Part shown: positions 11,098 to 21,043 of the stretch, in pieces
Layout: every line of letters starts with the position of its first letter
Position numbering within the stretch: the stretch's first letter is position 1
Source of the DNA: Neoscytalidium dimidiatum
Taxonomy: Eukaryota > Ascomycota > Dothideomycetes > Botryosphaeriales > Botryosphaeriaceae
Assembly: GCA_037367355.1 (NCBI GenBank)
Contig: CM074702.1
Location: 2,999,175 to 3,063,174 of the forward strand
Direction of reading: 5' to 3'
Length of the DNA: 64,000 bases
Program-made: the position numbers and the translations under genes
The notes under the pieces: generated by a model
The model's input: the letters and a program-made list of their open reading frames with translations, nothing else
What the model was told of the DNA's origin: nothing
The model's database searches: none

Positions 11098-12834
11098 TCA
11101 TGTACTTCCATTCTCGTTGGCACCGCCATTCTGTTCCATGAGCTTGACCTGCCACGGCAGCGGCTTCTCTGCCGCCTTCGCCGGCCCCACACTCCCACCC
11201 TCCTTCCTCCGCTCCTGCCAGTCCCGAATATCCTGTGCATCAACCCAATTCCCATGCAAACCCAGCTTCAGCTTGAACGGCAGGTGAATCACCGCCACGG
11301 GCCCGTTGGCTACATTTTGCGCATCCAAGATGACGATGTCATTCCGCAACACATCCAGATGGTTCTGCAGTGCGATCAGATACCCCTCTCCTTCCTTTGT
11401 ACTCCCCCGTCGGGGAATGAACGTCGGCTCCTGGAATGTCGCCGTTGGCCCCGCCCAGAACGTATCCTGCTTCCTCTCATCCCACGTGAAGTGGCCAACC
11501 ACATTGAAAAGCCCGCCGGCGGGGGGCCCACACTTTGCAAAATCATAAAATTTGGTGCCGTCTACCTGCGCCTGCCAGAAGTGGTTGTACCGCTTGGTCA
11601 CCAGGCGGTCGTCGATGCGCGAGAACTCGCCGTTGATGCGGAACACGTCGGCAGGTGTGACGCGCGAGTCGGAGGGCGCCTTGGGGTCGAAGATCCAGCG
11701 CACGGTCGGGCTGGACAGCTTGTTGCGCTTCTCCAGGTTGGCCGGCGGCGCGTTCTCCGGCGGGAAGAAGAAGAAGACGTTGCCGTCGGCCACGGTCAGG
11801 TCGAAGACGATGTGGCCGTCTTCGTTCTCGTAGCAGCCCGCGACGTGGCCGTGGAAGCCTGGAGAGGGGCATTATCAGCGTATGTGTATGCCTACTAGTG
11901 GGTTTGCAAGCTTACCATTGTCGGCTCTCAACCAGACGATATCTTCGGGTTTCCCACTCCGCCGTGGCACGATGCCGTACAGTTGGTCCTCCTCGGGATC
12001 CCATGCCCAATGGTTGCCGCCCCGTTTCAGCCGGTCCAGAGAGCACTTCAGCGGCGTCATGGGCAAGACAACGTAGTTCTCGCTTAGGCCGCAGTCGTGG
12101 ATCATCCCGCAAAAGGGCGCCTTGTACCAGCACTCTTCTGTCTTCTTGCCATCCTTATCTATCGTATACACCACGATATCACAAGACGCATCGTTCCCGT
12201 CTCCGCCCGCCTCGTAGCCAAAACAGACCATCTCACCCGTATCGGGGTCGAATTTCGGATGTGCCGTGAATGTGGGGGAGAGGATCTGCCCGTCGAAATC
12301 CCACCGCCCTATCGTTTCGAGGGTGACAGGGTCCATGGCAAAGGGTGGACCATCTTCTTTGGTGGCCAGGAGGACGCCTCTCCAGAAGATGATGTTCGTG
12401 TTCGAGGCCGTGCGGATCACGCCCTTCACGCTCTCGTTGTCCGTGAACTTGTTACGGTAGCGTCCGAACAGGCTCTTCTGCGCCGCTCTTTCGTGGTTGA
12501 ACCGGTCCGTTCGCACGTATCGGTGCTTGAAATGAGCATGGCCGTCTTTTATGCTGATTGCGGTCACGGCCCCGTCTCCGCTAAAGTGCACGTCGTCCTC
12601 GAAAAGCGGGGGGAACTGTTGATCCGGCTGGATGCGGTAAAAGGTCCCGTCAATATCCTTCGGTATCTCCCCCTCGAATTCAAGCGAGAAGATGTCGCCT
12701 TCGAAGCGCGAGGGCTTGTTGAAGCCGCTGAAGGCGACCGTCTCCGGGAATTTCACCTCATCGCCGGTTTTGATGCCGTTGACGTAGTTGCGCTTCTTCT
12801 CGGCTTCCCTGGCGATGTCGTGGATGTGCGCCAT
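11098..12834 (-). CDS. Carotenoid oxygenase family (lignostilbene/stilbene-cleaving-type dioxygenase)
   Basis: An Fe(II) dioxygenase that splits a carbon-carbon double bond, in carotenoids or in stilbenes such as resveratrol. Two exons, 11916-12834 and 11098-11858, joined as [18 protein letters not shown]; 559 aa. The seven-bladed propeller signatures are seen: [63 protein letters not shown] and a late LGLHGNWVD. These supply the expected four iron-ligand histidines. The start at 12834 ([18 protein letters not shown]) is the first in-frame ATG. The [19 protein letters not shown] region resembles fungal and bacterial stilbene oxygenases more than carotenoid cleavers. The neighbouring aryl decarboxylase-like gene fits an aromatic substrate; this is inference. 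Confidence 0.92.
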
Positions 12835-13276
12835 GCTGCCGGGCGTGGTCTTGCTCTGTGAGTCTGCGGCCTGGCTGCTGGTGCCGTCTTACCGAATCGA
12901 GGCGCGTGGACTGGAGACGAGCACCAGGGGATTAATGCCACTTGCTCGGGTGCATGTTGCCGAATGTGGGGGATGTGGGTGCGGAATCAGATTTACCCCA
13001 ATGGATGCTCCCCCTCCCGCACCTATCCGGTTTAATTTGAGAACATGCATGTGAGAGGCTGGCCTGTTGGTTAAGCATCTCGGAAGTTCCAATCCGGCAG
13101 TATTGTTTAGGTTGCGGGTGTTTGCATCCTGCCGATGCCGAAACTCAAATCCGAGCACATTCCATATCTACGTCATGATAAAAACACCCGAAACCTGATC
13201 AAGAAATTGGGAAGAAAAAGTCTCTGTAGTCTTCGTGTTGGCCATGGATTCTGAATATCTCTCTGTGTCTGAATAA
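12835..13276. other. Intergenic, promoter of the dioxygenase
   Basis: 442 bp upstream of the carotenoid oxygenase and downstream of the decarboxylase-like gene, both on the minus strand. No coding region is seen. Confidence 0.5.
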
Positions 13277-14517
13277 TCAGAGTTCAAGTGGCAATTTAAA
13301 CAGCTTGATCGCATTGCTTCGGCCAACAGCATCTTTCTCCGCCTCGGGAAGATCGACATTCCTCCACCATTCCTGCCCTTCCTCGATGACATCGTACGGT
13401 GTATCTATATGTTGTTATTGAGTGTGTTATTCCTTAGGCTTCATGTCCTTACCGATGGCATAGAGGCATCTTCCGAGTCCGATTTCATTGATGCAAAATT
13501 TGAGGCCAGCTGTATTAAAGTTTCCAGAGGTGGTGATGTGGACGTTGTTCTTGAAGTAGTAGGTGTAATCATATTTCGAAGGCCGTGTCTTTTTCTTTTG
13601 AGGTTTGTTTAACCAGTGGTCTGCACGCCACAGATTGAAAGGAATGCTGTGTCACTTTCGTCAGTGTCACAATTGCAGTGATCTATTCCGGGGAATCGTA
13701 CTTCTCGCCCAGATGCCCCGCAATGATTTGCACCTTGGGGAACCGGTCAAAGACGCCTACGAGTTCTTAGCGAATCCAAACAATCTCTGTGCGTGTTGCT
13801 CCTACCGCTTGAGCAGACGGCGTAAATATGCCAGCTCAAATCCAGGTGGAAACTGCATCCGGCCCCGAGCATCTGACTTCTTCCCTTGAACGCCCCGCTC
13901 ACACCTTGTCCCGTCTTCAATTCCTCGAGAGGAGGATACCTGGGGTGAAAATAGATTGGAACGTCCAGCTCCTGGACTGTCTTCCAAAATACGTCAAAGT
14001 CGCCCGTGTCATAGTACTTGCGACCAGTGCCATCTGAACCAGTCGATTGCCAGTCGTTGACCAGCCCTCCAAACATCCCCAGTTCTCTAACACAACGGCG
14101 CAGCTCCTCGGCGGCTTGTGCAGGGTCATGCATGGAGACAGCAGCCAGTGCTCCGAATCGTTCAGGGTTCTTCTTCACTGGACGTTCGCTAATATCAACT
14201 ATTGAGCCAATCAGCCGGGCTTGGAGATTACCTTCTGCAGCAAGCCAGTCGTTGGCTTCCCGCGCCACATTCTCGGCGGTGGCTTGATCATTTTCGCCCT
14301 GCGCACCGGGGCTTGTCAAGCTCAGTAGCATGTACTCGACTCCCTCCGCATCCATGGTCTGCAGGCGCTTGTCATGAATGTCAGACAACCGCGCGCCGTG
14401 CGCCTTCACTCCCGCTTCGACATCTGAGCCGGGGGCCAGAATGGGCTGCCATTGGGCCAAGGTGTGATGCTGAAATGGCGGTATGACCGCTTCTTCAATG
14501 GCAATGGTGCCACGCAT
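13277..14517 (-). CDS. Amidohydrolase-2 / ACMSD-superfamily aryl decarboxylase (2,3-dihydroxybenzoate or gamma-resorcylate decarboxylase-like)
   Basis: Likely a non-oxidative, metal-dependent decarboxylase of a hydroxybenzoate. Four exons: 13806-14517, 13702-13756, 13453-13646 and 13277-13404; 362 aa, the family's usual length. Visible signatures are the opening MRGTIAIEEAVIPP with the metal-ligand Glu, HDKRLQTMDAEGVEYMLLSL, FGALAAVSMHDPAQAAEELRR, VPIYFHPRYPP (His ligand), GVFDRFPKVQIIAGHLGEN (His), IPFNLWRADHWLN, ITTSGNF and LYAIDTPYD (Asp). A frame extends 11 codons upstream to 14550, but the ATG at 14517 matches the family start. The 55-nt second exon is required to restore the AGHLGE segment. 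In the same strand and order as the stilbene-type dioxygenase, it could process a resorcylic or hydroxybenzoic cleavage product. Confidence 0.9.
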
Positions 14518-14830
14518 GTTGGATGACGAAGTCTTGATTATTTTGCACACGAAGAAGTGCCACTTGTTTTATGGTTTTGCTCGTGCGGGGTATGCTCGCT
14601 TCGATGACTCCGAGCAAGCATTTTCTACGTACTGCGAGCATAGTCAGATCGTCAAGCGATGGCAAATGCAGATGGCCGAGATTGAATGATGTACAAATGA
14701 TCGTGCTCGTCTTATAAGGTTGTCAAATGAGAATAGCTCCTCTTGTCCAGCGTGTTCCGAATCCCAATCTGTCCCAGTCTCTTCCATGATTGCCATCTAA
14801 ACAGCGAAATCCGTCTACGCTCTGAGGCTG
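14518..14830. other. Short intergenic region, no gene seen
   Basis: 313 bp between the decarboxylase-like start and the SnoaL-like stop. The plus-strand frame at 14483-14689 overlaps the real gene and has no family resemblance. Confidence 0.5.
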
Positions 14831-15725
14831 CTACACGTCGTTTAAAGACAACGCCGGTTCCGAGGTGCTGACATCCGCTCCAAACTCTGGAGCTCTCAGA
14901 TCGTCCTCTTCCACCTGCTGTCCCGTGACTGGATGAGGATAGTGAAATGGGATGCATCTGGTGTCCGGCCAGAGTAGTTTCTGCTTGACCAGCTCATCTG
15001 GTCCGAGATTGTCCTCTGGATATGTGGTCGTAGCAAATGGCACGTAATTCGGGGCCGTCAACGCCCAGCCGGAGGCGTGTTCGCCGTGCCAAAAGGCAAA
15101 GTACCGATACTTGAAGATCTTCCACACGCCGTTCTCCTTGATGTATTCATTCTCATACACACCGCCCTCCCACCACTGCCGTGGTCTGCCCTGGGAGTCA
15201 TATCCGCGCGGGTGTTTATCGGCCACGCTCTGGTGCACTCCGGCGCTCATCAGCGCTCTCCATCGGCCGAATGCACGCTCGCCAGATTCATCGACGTCGA
15301 TAATGTCTTGCAGCATTGCGTGGTCGAGCAGGAAGCCGTATACGGGGCCATTGCGGCCTTTGACAAAGTTGTTCTGGAAGCGGCCCGTGTACAGACGACG
15401 GACTCCCTCCTTTCCTCGGTATCGGCCGCCGAGGAACTCGACAAAGGTATCAGGATGGTCCGCAAAGAGGTCGACCACCTGCGTTGTCAGCTTCGGTGAG
15501 CCCAAGGGGGTTGAGGAGTCGCATACCTGCTTATATAGGCATTTGTCCAGGTAGTATCCGTACTTGTGGTGGAGTTTGCGAACTTCGGCCTCGTCTGCAT
15601 CACCATGGTCATCAGCCTGTATCGTGCCAACATTCCTCATAAGACTGCATGCCTTGGACTTTGTTCAGTCTCTTGGTGAGAGCCTCGACCTGCTGCTGCA
15701 GCTTCTCAACTGGAGACTCGGCCAT
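14831..15725 (-). CDS. SnoaL-like (NTF2-fold) domain protein
   Basis: A small alpha+beta barrel protein of the SnoaL/nuclear-transport-factor-2 fold, a group that includes cyclases, dehydratases and aromatic-ring enzymes. Preferred model has three exons: 15660-15725, 15527-15616 and 14831-15478; 267 aa. The first exon encodes a short coiled coil (EKLQQQVEALTKRLNK). The second gives EVRKLHHKYGYYLDKCLYKQ, and the third continues VVDLFADHP. The 48-nt intron 15479-15526 is frame-neutral, so a model that reads through it stays open but inserts a non-conserved stretch. The first intron is only 43 nt with a weak GTCCAA donor; a start at 15640 is the alternative. The catalytic pattern YRGKEGVRRLYTGRF and the WWEGGVYENEY segment are typical of fungal members. 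Same strand as the two preceding catabolic genes. Confidence 0.82.
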
Positions 15726-16544
15726 CTGTGCGGTTTGTCCGGGAAGCCCGAGTGCGGAGGCTATGAGCAGGCGAAGTGTCCCATTATTTTGTGCCGTTTT
15801 AAGTGGCCCATGCAGTTGGCAGATGAGCGGATAGGAACTCAGCCTTCCCCGCCCGCAATGGCGCAAGATATCAATGCAGCATCGGAAGATGGATCATGGG
15901 GGGCAAGATGGACAAGTTGTCGGGAGGATGCAGCCGAGGAGGGGCTTCGGCGTGCAAATCGAGAGGAGCTGCCCCGCCCCCACAGTTACCCTGTAGATCA
16001 ATCCCCCGGGCCTGCAGGGCCGCCGCTGCCGTGACCCACATCCCGCCGGCTCCGCTTTAGTTCGGAATGGTGGTTCATGGGAGAGATACACGAGCGGGCG
16101 GCGCCGCCAGACTCATGATGCTGGTTCGGCACTTGACGGCAGCATGCTGAAGGTTCACGCAGGCACCCGTCGGATCTGGGCTTCGCATCCGTACTGAGCC
16201 AAGCTTGTGTCTTTGCCTTTTGGGGTTGACGATTGCCAGCGAGAAAGCTTGCCAACCGTGCCCACTTGCCAGCGCCGGGCCAACGCGTCATTGGCTAGAA
16301 TTTGTACCGCCGAGCTGCCGTGCTCCAACAAGATTATTTTGCAGTCGCAGCAGCCATAATAGACTTTTCTTAGCAGACACGCGGGCTAGGCAGCATTGGG
16401 TGGCCGCCGGGCTGCGGCTCAACAGGCGACCCCTGCGTGAGCTTCCCCGCATTCGTCTGTCGCCGTGGGCGCCTTTCTTTCGACTCGCAGCCTCCCTTTC
16501 CCCCATTCATCCTCTTCCCATCGGATCCATCCTACCTGGCCGCC
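15726..16544. other. Divergent promoter region, SnoaL-like / Zn2Cys6 regulator
   Basis: 819 bp, GC-rich, between divergently transcribed genes. No gene is supported; overlapping frames on both strands run through it without recognisable domains. Confidence 0.5.
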
Positions 16545-19164
16545 ATGCCGACTGCCCACGCTTCGGCCGAAAGCGGCCCACCGCCTGCCCTGAAGAACAA
16601 CAGGCAGAATGTGAGGAAGAAGCGCACCGCCGTGAGCTGCGATCGCTGCAAGAACCGCAAGACCAAGGTATCTCGCGTCTCCCCCCGAGCCCTGACTGCC
16701 CAGCTGCTCACTGCTGCTCCCTAGTGTGTGGAACCAGGTCTGAGCTCCCAATCCTTGAAGCAGCTGTCTCCGCCTCCCGCTCATGCATCCCGGCAGTTCC
16801 CGGCCCGTGCCAGTACTGCGCCAGCATCAATGCGCCCTGCAAGACCGACCTCAACCGCCGTAAGAAGCGGCCGTACTACCATGTCTCCGAGGAGGAATAC
16901 CGCTGCATGACCGAGATCCTCCGCCACTACCTGCCCGACTTACAGTTCAATCTGCCCTCTCTCAAAGCCCTGTGCCAGCGCCTGGAAGGCCTGTCCGGCT
17001 CGGCCGCCGCTGGGGCCGGGATTGCCGACGACCACGACACACCAGAGACGCCCGAGGAGGAGGAAGAGGAGAACAGCCCAGCGGCTGCCGCCACGGCGGG
17101 TCCGGCAGACGAAGACAATGGCGAGAGCCCGACGATCCAGGAGATCCAGGCGCTGCAGGAACAGCTCGGATGCCTGATGATCGACTCGAGGGGGAACTAC
17201 CGCAAGTGCCCCCGCTGCATACCACATTTCCTGTGTGCAACCGTGCTGAACGTGGGATAGGGCATGTCGGGATGGACTCGTCAATCGGCTTCAACGCCGC
17301 GATCCGCATGATCCAGTCCGATCGCATCGAGGAGAAGCCCGACCGGGATATCATCCAGCCGCTGTCCACGACGAGCCTGCCCCCGCAGACGCCCGAGAGC
17401 TCCGTCGGCCTGGAGAACCAAGAACAAATCTACCTGCCGCCCCAGGAACACGCGGCGGCGTACGCGCAACGGTATTTTGACGAGGTACATTGCTTGTACT
17501 GGCTCTTCTCGACCGAGCAGTTCCACGAGCGTGTACATGAAACGTACATGACAGGCGGCGTCATCGCCAGCGCCTCTTGGCTGTGCTGTCTCTACTCCAT
17601 CTTCGCCATCGGCAGCGCGGGTTCAGATGTTCCAGGACAGAAGAAGTCAACGGAATATCTGGTCATGGCGAAGGCCCTTGTGCCTCAAGTCAACGACGAG
17701 GCAGACGTTGACAGCATCAGGGCTCTCTGTTTGCTGGTAAGTGGCGTTGCGCAGACAGCGGAGACGGCAATTGACAACGTTTCAGGCTCTCGCACTGCAG
17801 GTCGAATGCCACACCAACGCCGCATACCTGTACATCGGCACCGCCGTCCGCACTGCCTACTCCCTCGGCCTGCACGTCGAGAAAGCGCCGCCATCGCGAG
17901 GCCGCCTCGAGCGCGAGCAGAACCGCCGTATATGGTGGACGCTCTACCTGCTCGACTACGAGATCGCGCACCGCTACGGGAACCCGTGCGCCGTGCTCGA
18001 CGAGAAGCACGAGATCCAGGTGCAAATGCCATCCGAACAGGTCCGTCTCACTCCACCACCCTCCTCTCCTCCCCCCCCCCGGCGGGGGGTCTCCCTCCGC
18101 AATCACCCTCACCGCCTCCGTCCCCTCCCTCCCCCTCCCAACCGGAACACGCGCCCGCTAACCGCGAACCACCTTTTCCGCGCGCCAAACAGATCCTCGG
18201 CCCCGGCCCCAACACGCCCCTGGGCTACCTCGCCGCGGCGTCCAGCCTCTGCCGCCTCAGCCGGCGCATCCGCTCGACGCTGCACGCGCCGGCGCCCTCG
18301 CTCTCGATCGCGACCGTCGCGTCGCTGCTGGCCGCCATGCGCGCGTGGCTGGCCTCGCTGCCGCCGCACCTGTCCGCGCTCGCGCACACGGCGCCCTCGC
18401 ACCGCCGCGCCGTCGGCATCCTGCACCTCAACTACTGGGCGCACGTCGTGCTGATCACGCGGCCGTTCCTGCTGTGGGCTGCGCTGGAGCGATGGCAGGG
18501 CGTGCAGCCGACGACGTGGGGGACGACGAGAGCTGGTGGGGGAGGAGGAGGAGGAGGAGGAGGAGGAGGAGGGACCGGAGAAGGAGGCAAGGCCGAGAAG
18601 GCGGTGGACGCGGAGAAGCGGCGCCGGTTCGACGAGCTGAGCGACGCGTGCGTAGATGCGGCCGACGCGGCGCTCGGGGTCATGCGGACGATGCGCGAGG
18701 AGCGCACGCTGAGCAGCGTGGTCAACTTCGATTGCTCGTGTTTGCTGGAGATGGTGCAGATCTTCCGGTTGGCGCTGGTGCTGGAGAATGCTGAGGAAAG
18801 GGAGGAAGCGATAGGGATGGAGAGGGTGGAGGGGAAGAGGAGGACGGGCGCGAGGGGGAGGATTAGGGAGTGCGTGGAGATCTTGAGGGGTATGGAGAAT
18901 GTCGGCTGGACGAGCCAGGCGCTGCCCGAGTTGGAAGTGCAGTTGAGGGAGTGTGCGATTTTCAATGCGGAAGAAGATGAGGCGTTGGGATTGTTGAGTC
19001 GGGCGGAGGTTGTGGCCAGAGGAGGCCTGGGTGCTGATGGGATGGAGGTTGAGGATACGTTGGGCGCGTTCTTTGGAGATGTGCTTGGAGAGGGATCTGG
19101 TGCTGGCGGTGCGTTTGGGGATAATTACAATAACTTGTTGTTCTTGGAGATTGATTTTACATAA
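16545..19164 (+). CDS. Zn2Cys6 transcription factor with fungal_trans domain
   Basis: Nuclear DNA-binding activator or repressor, probably the local regulator of the catabolic genes to its left. Six exons: 16545-16667, 16725-16737, 16797-17201, 17261-17736, 17786-18040 and 18193-19164; 747 aa. The zinc cluster spans three exons: SCDRCKNRKTKC, then a 13-nt exon, then PCQYCASINAPC. A Glu-rich acidic stretch follows (about residues 120-145). The middle homology region contains YFDEVHCLYWLF, NRRIWWTLYLLDYEIAHRYGNPCA and GILHLNYWAHVVLITRPF. Intron 17202-17260 begins GC (GCAAGT), a GC-AG intron needed to join NYR to HVGMDSSIGF. Intron 18041-18192 is unusually long and holds a C10...G6 hairpin. A Gly13 run is encoded at 18538-18573. 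Target genes are inferred from position only. Confidence 0.9.
18538..18573 (+). repeat. GGA trinucleotide repeat encoding polyglycine
   Basis: About a dozen GGA codons in a row lie within the last exon of the Zn2Cys6 factor and encode a flexible glycine linker between the middle homology region and the C-terminal helices. Length is likely to vary between strains by slippage without breaking the frame. Confidence 0.9.
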
Positions 19165-19607
19165 CGTTAAGTTTGTGGGGATGGGAAGTTTCTGGGTCGG
19201 AACGATTGTACGAAAAAGCTGGAATGAGAGTACGACTTACCGCATGACTTGGACGTGTGCTGGTGTCGGCTTGAGGAAGAAACTGCATGCCGTGGAGATG
19301 GAGGAAGCCTGACTTGGCAGTTCGCAGAGGTATACCCTTTGGGATACGCGTATATTCTTTTCAAGCCAGTGTTTGGTCCTTGTTCTAACAGTAATTGATA
19401 CAGGTACTGTGCCACTGGTAGCGCACCATCTCTTACAAAAGTGGCCCGTGTGGGCCACGTTTCATGTCACTCGTATGTCAACTCGTATGGAGAACAGAAA
19501 CGATCGCAGATACGAGAATGTTATGCGAAGCCAGGCGTCAGACATGAATTGGGTATCACAATATGGACTGTTGGTATGTGACAGCATTTCCCATCAGCAC
19601 GAAAGAG
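19165..19607. other. Convergent intergenic region
   Basis: 443 bp between the stop codons of the transcription factor and the membrane protein. Only short frames; nothing recognised. Confidence 0.5.
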
Positions 19608-21043
19608 TCATACACGACTACTTCCCCGGAAGACATTCTCCTGCAAGCTTTCATGACTTGCCCCTAATCTGACGTCCTCCATACTCAAATACCCATTCCC
19701 ACGACTCACCACATTCCCATTCGAGAATGATACGTCTACCTCTTGCGTCACTCTGATTAACGTTGGAGATTTACTCCCGCTCCTGGTGTCTGCGAAATTG
19801 GAGAAGATTGGAGAATCCTTGGCCGCTTGCGCTGCCCTGGCTCTCGCCTCTTTGTATGCAAGCATATCCTCCATATAAATACTGGCATCGTCGCTCGACC
19901 CTTGCTCCACCTGGCGTCTACGGTCACTGAGATCAAGATACTGACGGCGCTGGCGGGAAGTGTAGCTGCCACTGCTGCTGGACTGAAGTATGCGGGTGAA
20001 GAAAAGTTTAAGAGCGGGCGCCGATGCGCATATGACGGCGAAGTGGATCTCAAACGAGGTCCACAACCAGACGGGGAACACATCCCAGGTAGTGTCGTAA
20101 GTTTCGTAGTACACTCTGTACATGTAGATCGCACGTATGATTCCACAAATGCAGAGACTAAAGCGGGTCAGTGTTGCTTCATCGTTCCGCCTGCGAAGGG
20201 AGCTTACAAGAATCCAATGCCAAAAATTCCTGCCAACGCCAGCTTCTGCTTTCTTGGAATCTGAAGGCGATGGACAACTAGCAGCGGCAGGATGAAAACG
20301 GTAGCATCCTGAATAACGCTGACCACGGCCGACGCCATGAAGTCGGCTCCTTCGTTGAAGCAGGTGTATCCGTGGGTCGCCCTCCATTTCGGGTTCATTT
20401 TGTTCCAGAATGCATCCAGTGGACGGCAGTCGACGAATAGCATGAGAGAGAATATTATGCCGTAGGCGATGACGAAGCCAATGAAGCCACGGATAATCCA
20501 GATCCAGGATAGGGTCAAAGTTCCCTCGCTCAGCCTTCGGTAAAAACACAGGATGGAGACTTTGACCAGAGTCGTGGTTAGAATGTACGCAACGGCCATG
20601 CATAAGGTGACGATGCGGACATTGACGGCTTGCGGGACCGTTACCTCCCATGCGTGGCGGTCGATGCCGTAATAGAAGAAACCTAGATGACCGGATTAGG
20701 GGCGAATGTGTACGGAACGGACTCGGCGCTTTTTACATACCAAGGATGGTACAGGTGTCGTAGGCAAGGAGAGATGGCTGTGGCTGTGAGCAGAGGCTTC
20801 GCTAGAGGTGCTCGGACCTGGACATACCAGTGCTGCAACGATGAGCCAGTCATCCAGCCCGGCGTTGCGACGAATCTTGCAACGCGCCCATAACCTCGCC
20901 ACGACCACGACCAGCGTCAACGCGAGGGAAACGGCCAGGAGGATGGGCATGAGAGGGTCTCGCCGTTCGCCATACGGAAACTTCTCTCGGTCGGTCGCCC
21001 ACTGCGCGAGGAGCTCTGGCGGAGGTTCGAGGCCACCGCCCAT
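19608..21043 (-). CDS. PTH11-like / rhodopsin-domain seven-TM integral membrane protein
   Basis: A fungal seven-transmembrane protein of the 'rhodopsin domain' family, related to PTH11-type surface sensors but without a CFEM domain. Four exons: 20828-21043, 20741-20777, 20208-20682 and 19608-20157; 425 aa. Visible features are an extracellular N-terminus, TM1 (LMPILLAVSLALTLVVVVAR), the family motif LDDWLIVAAL, FYYGIDRHAWEV, LTTTLVKVSILCFYRRL, a Cys-bearing VDCRPLDAFWN loop and PLLVVHRLQIPRKQKLAL. A soluble, Ser- and Arg-rich C-tail of about 120 residues follows, with possible phosphorylation sites. The second exon acceptor is ambiguous between 20783 and 20777, two in-phase CAG sites six bases apart, a tandem acceptor that could add two residues. 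Ligand and partner are unknown. Confidence 0.87.
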
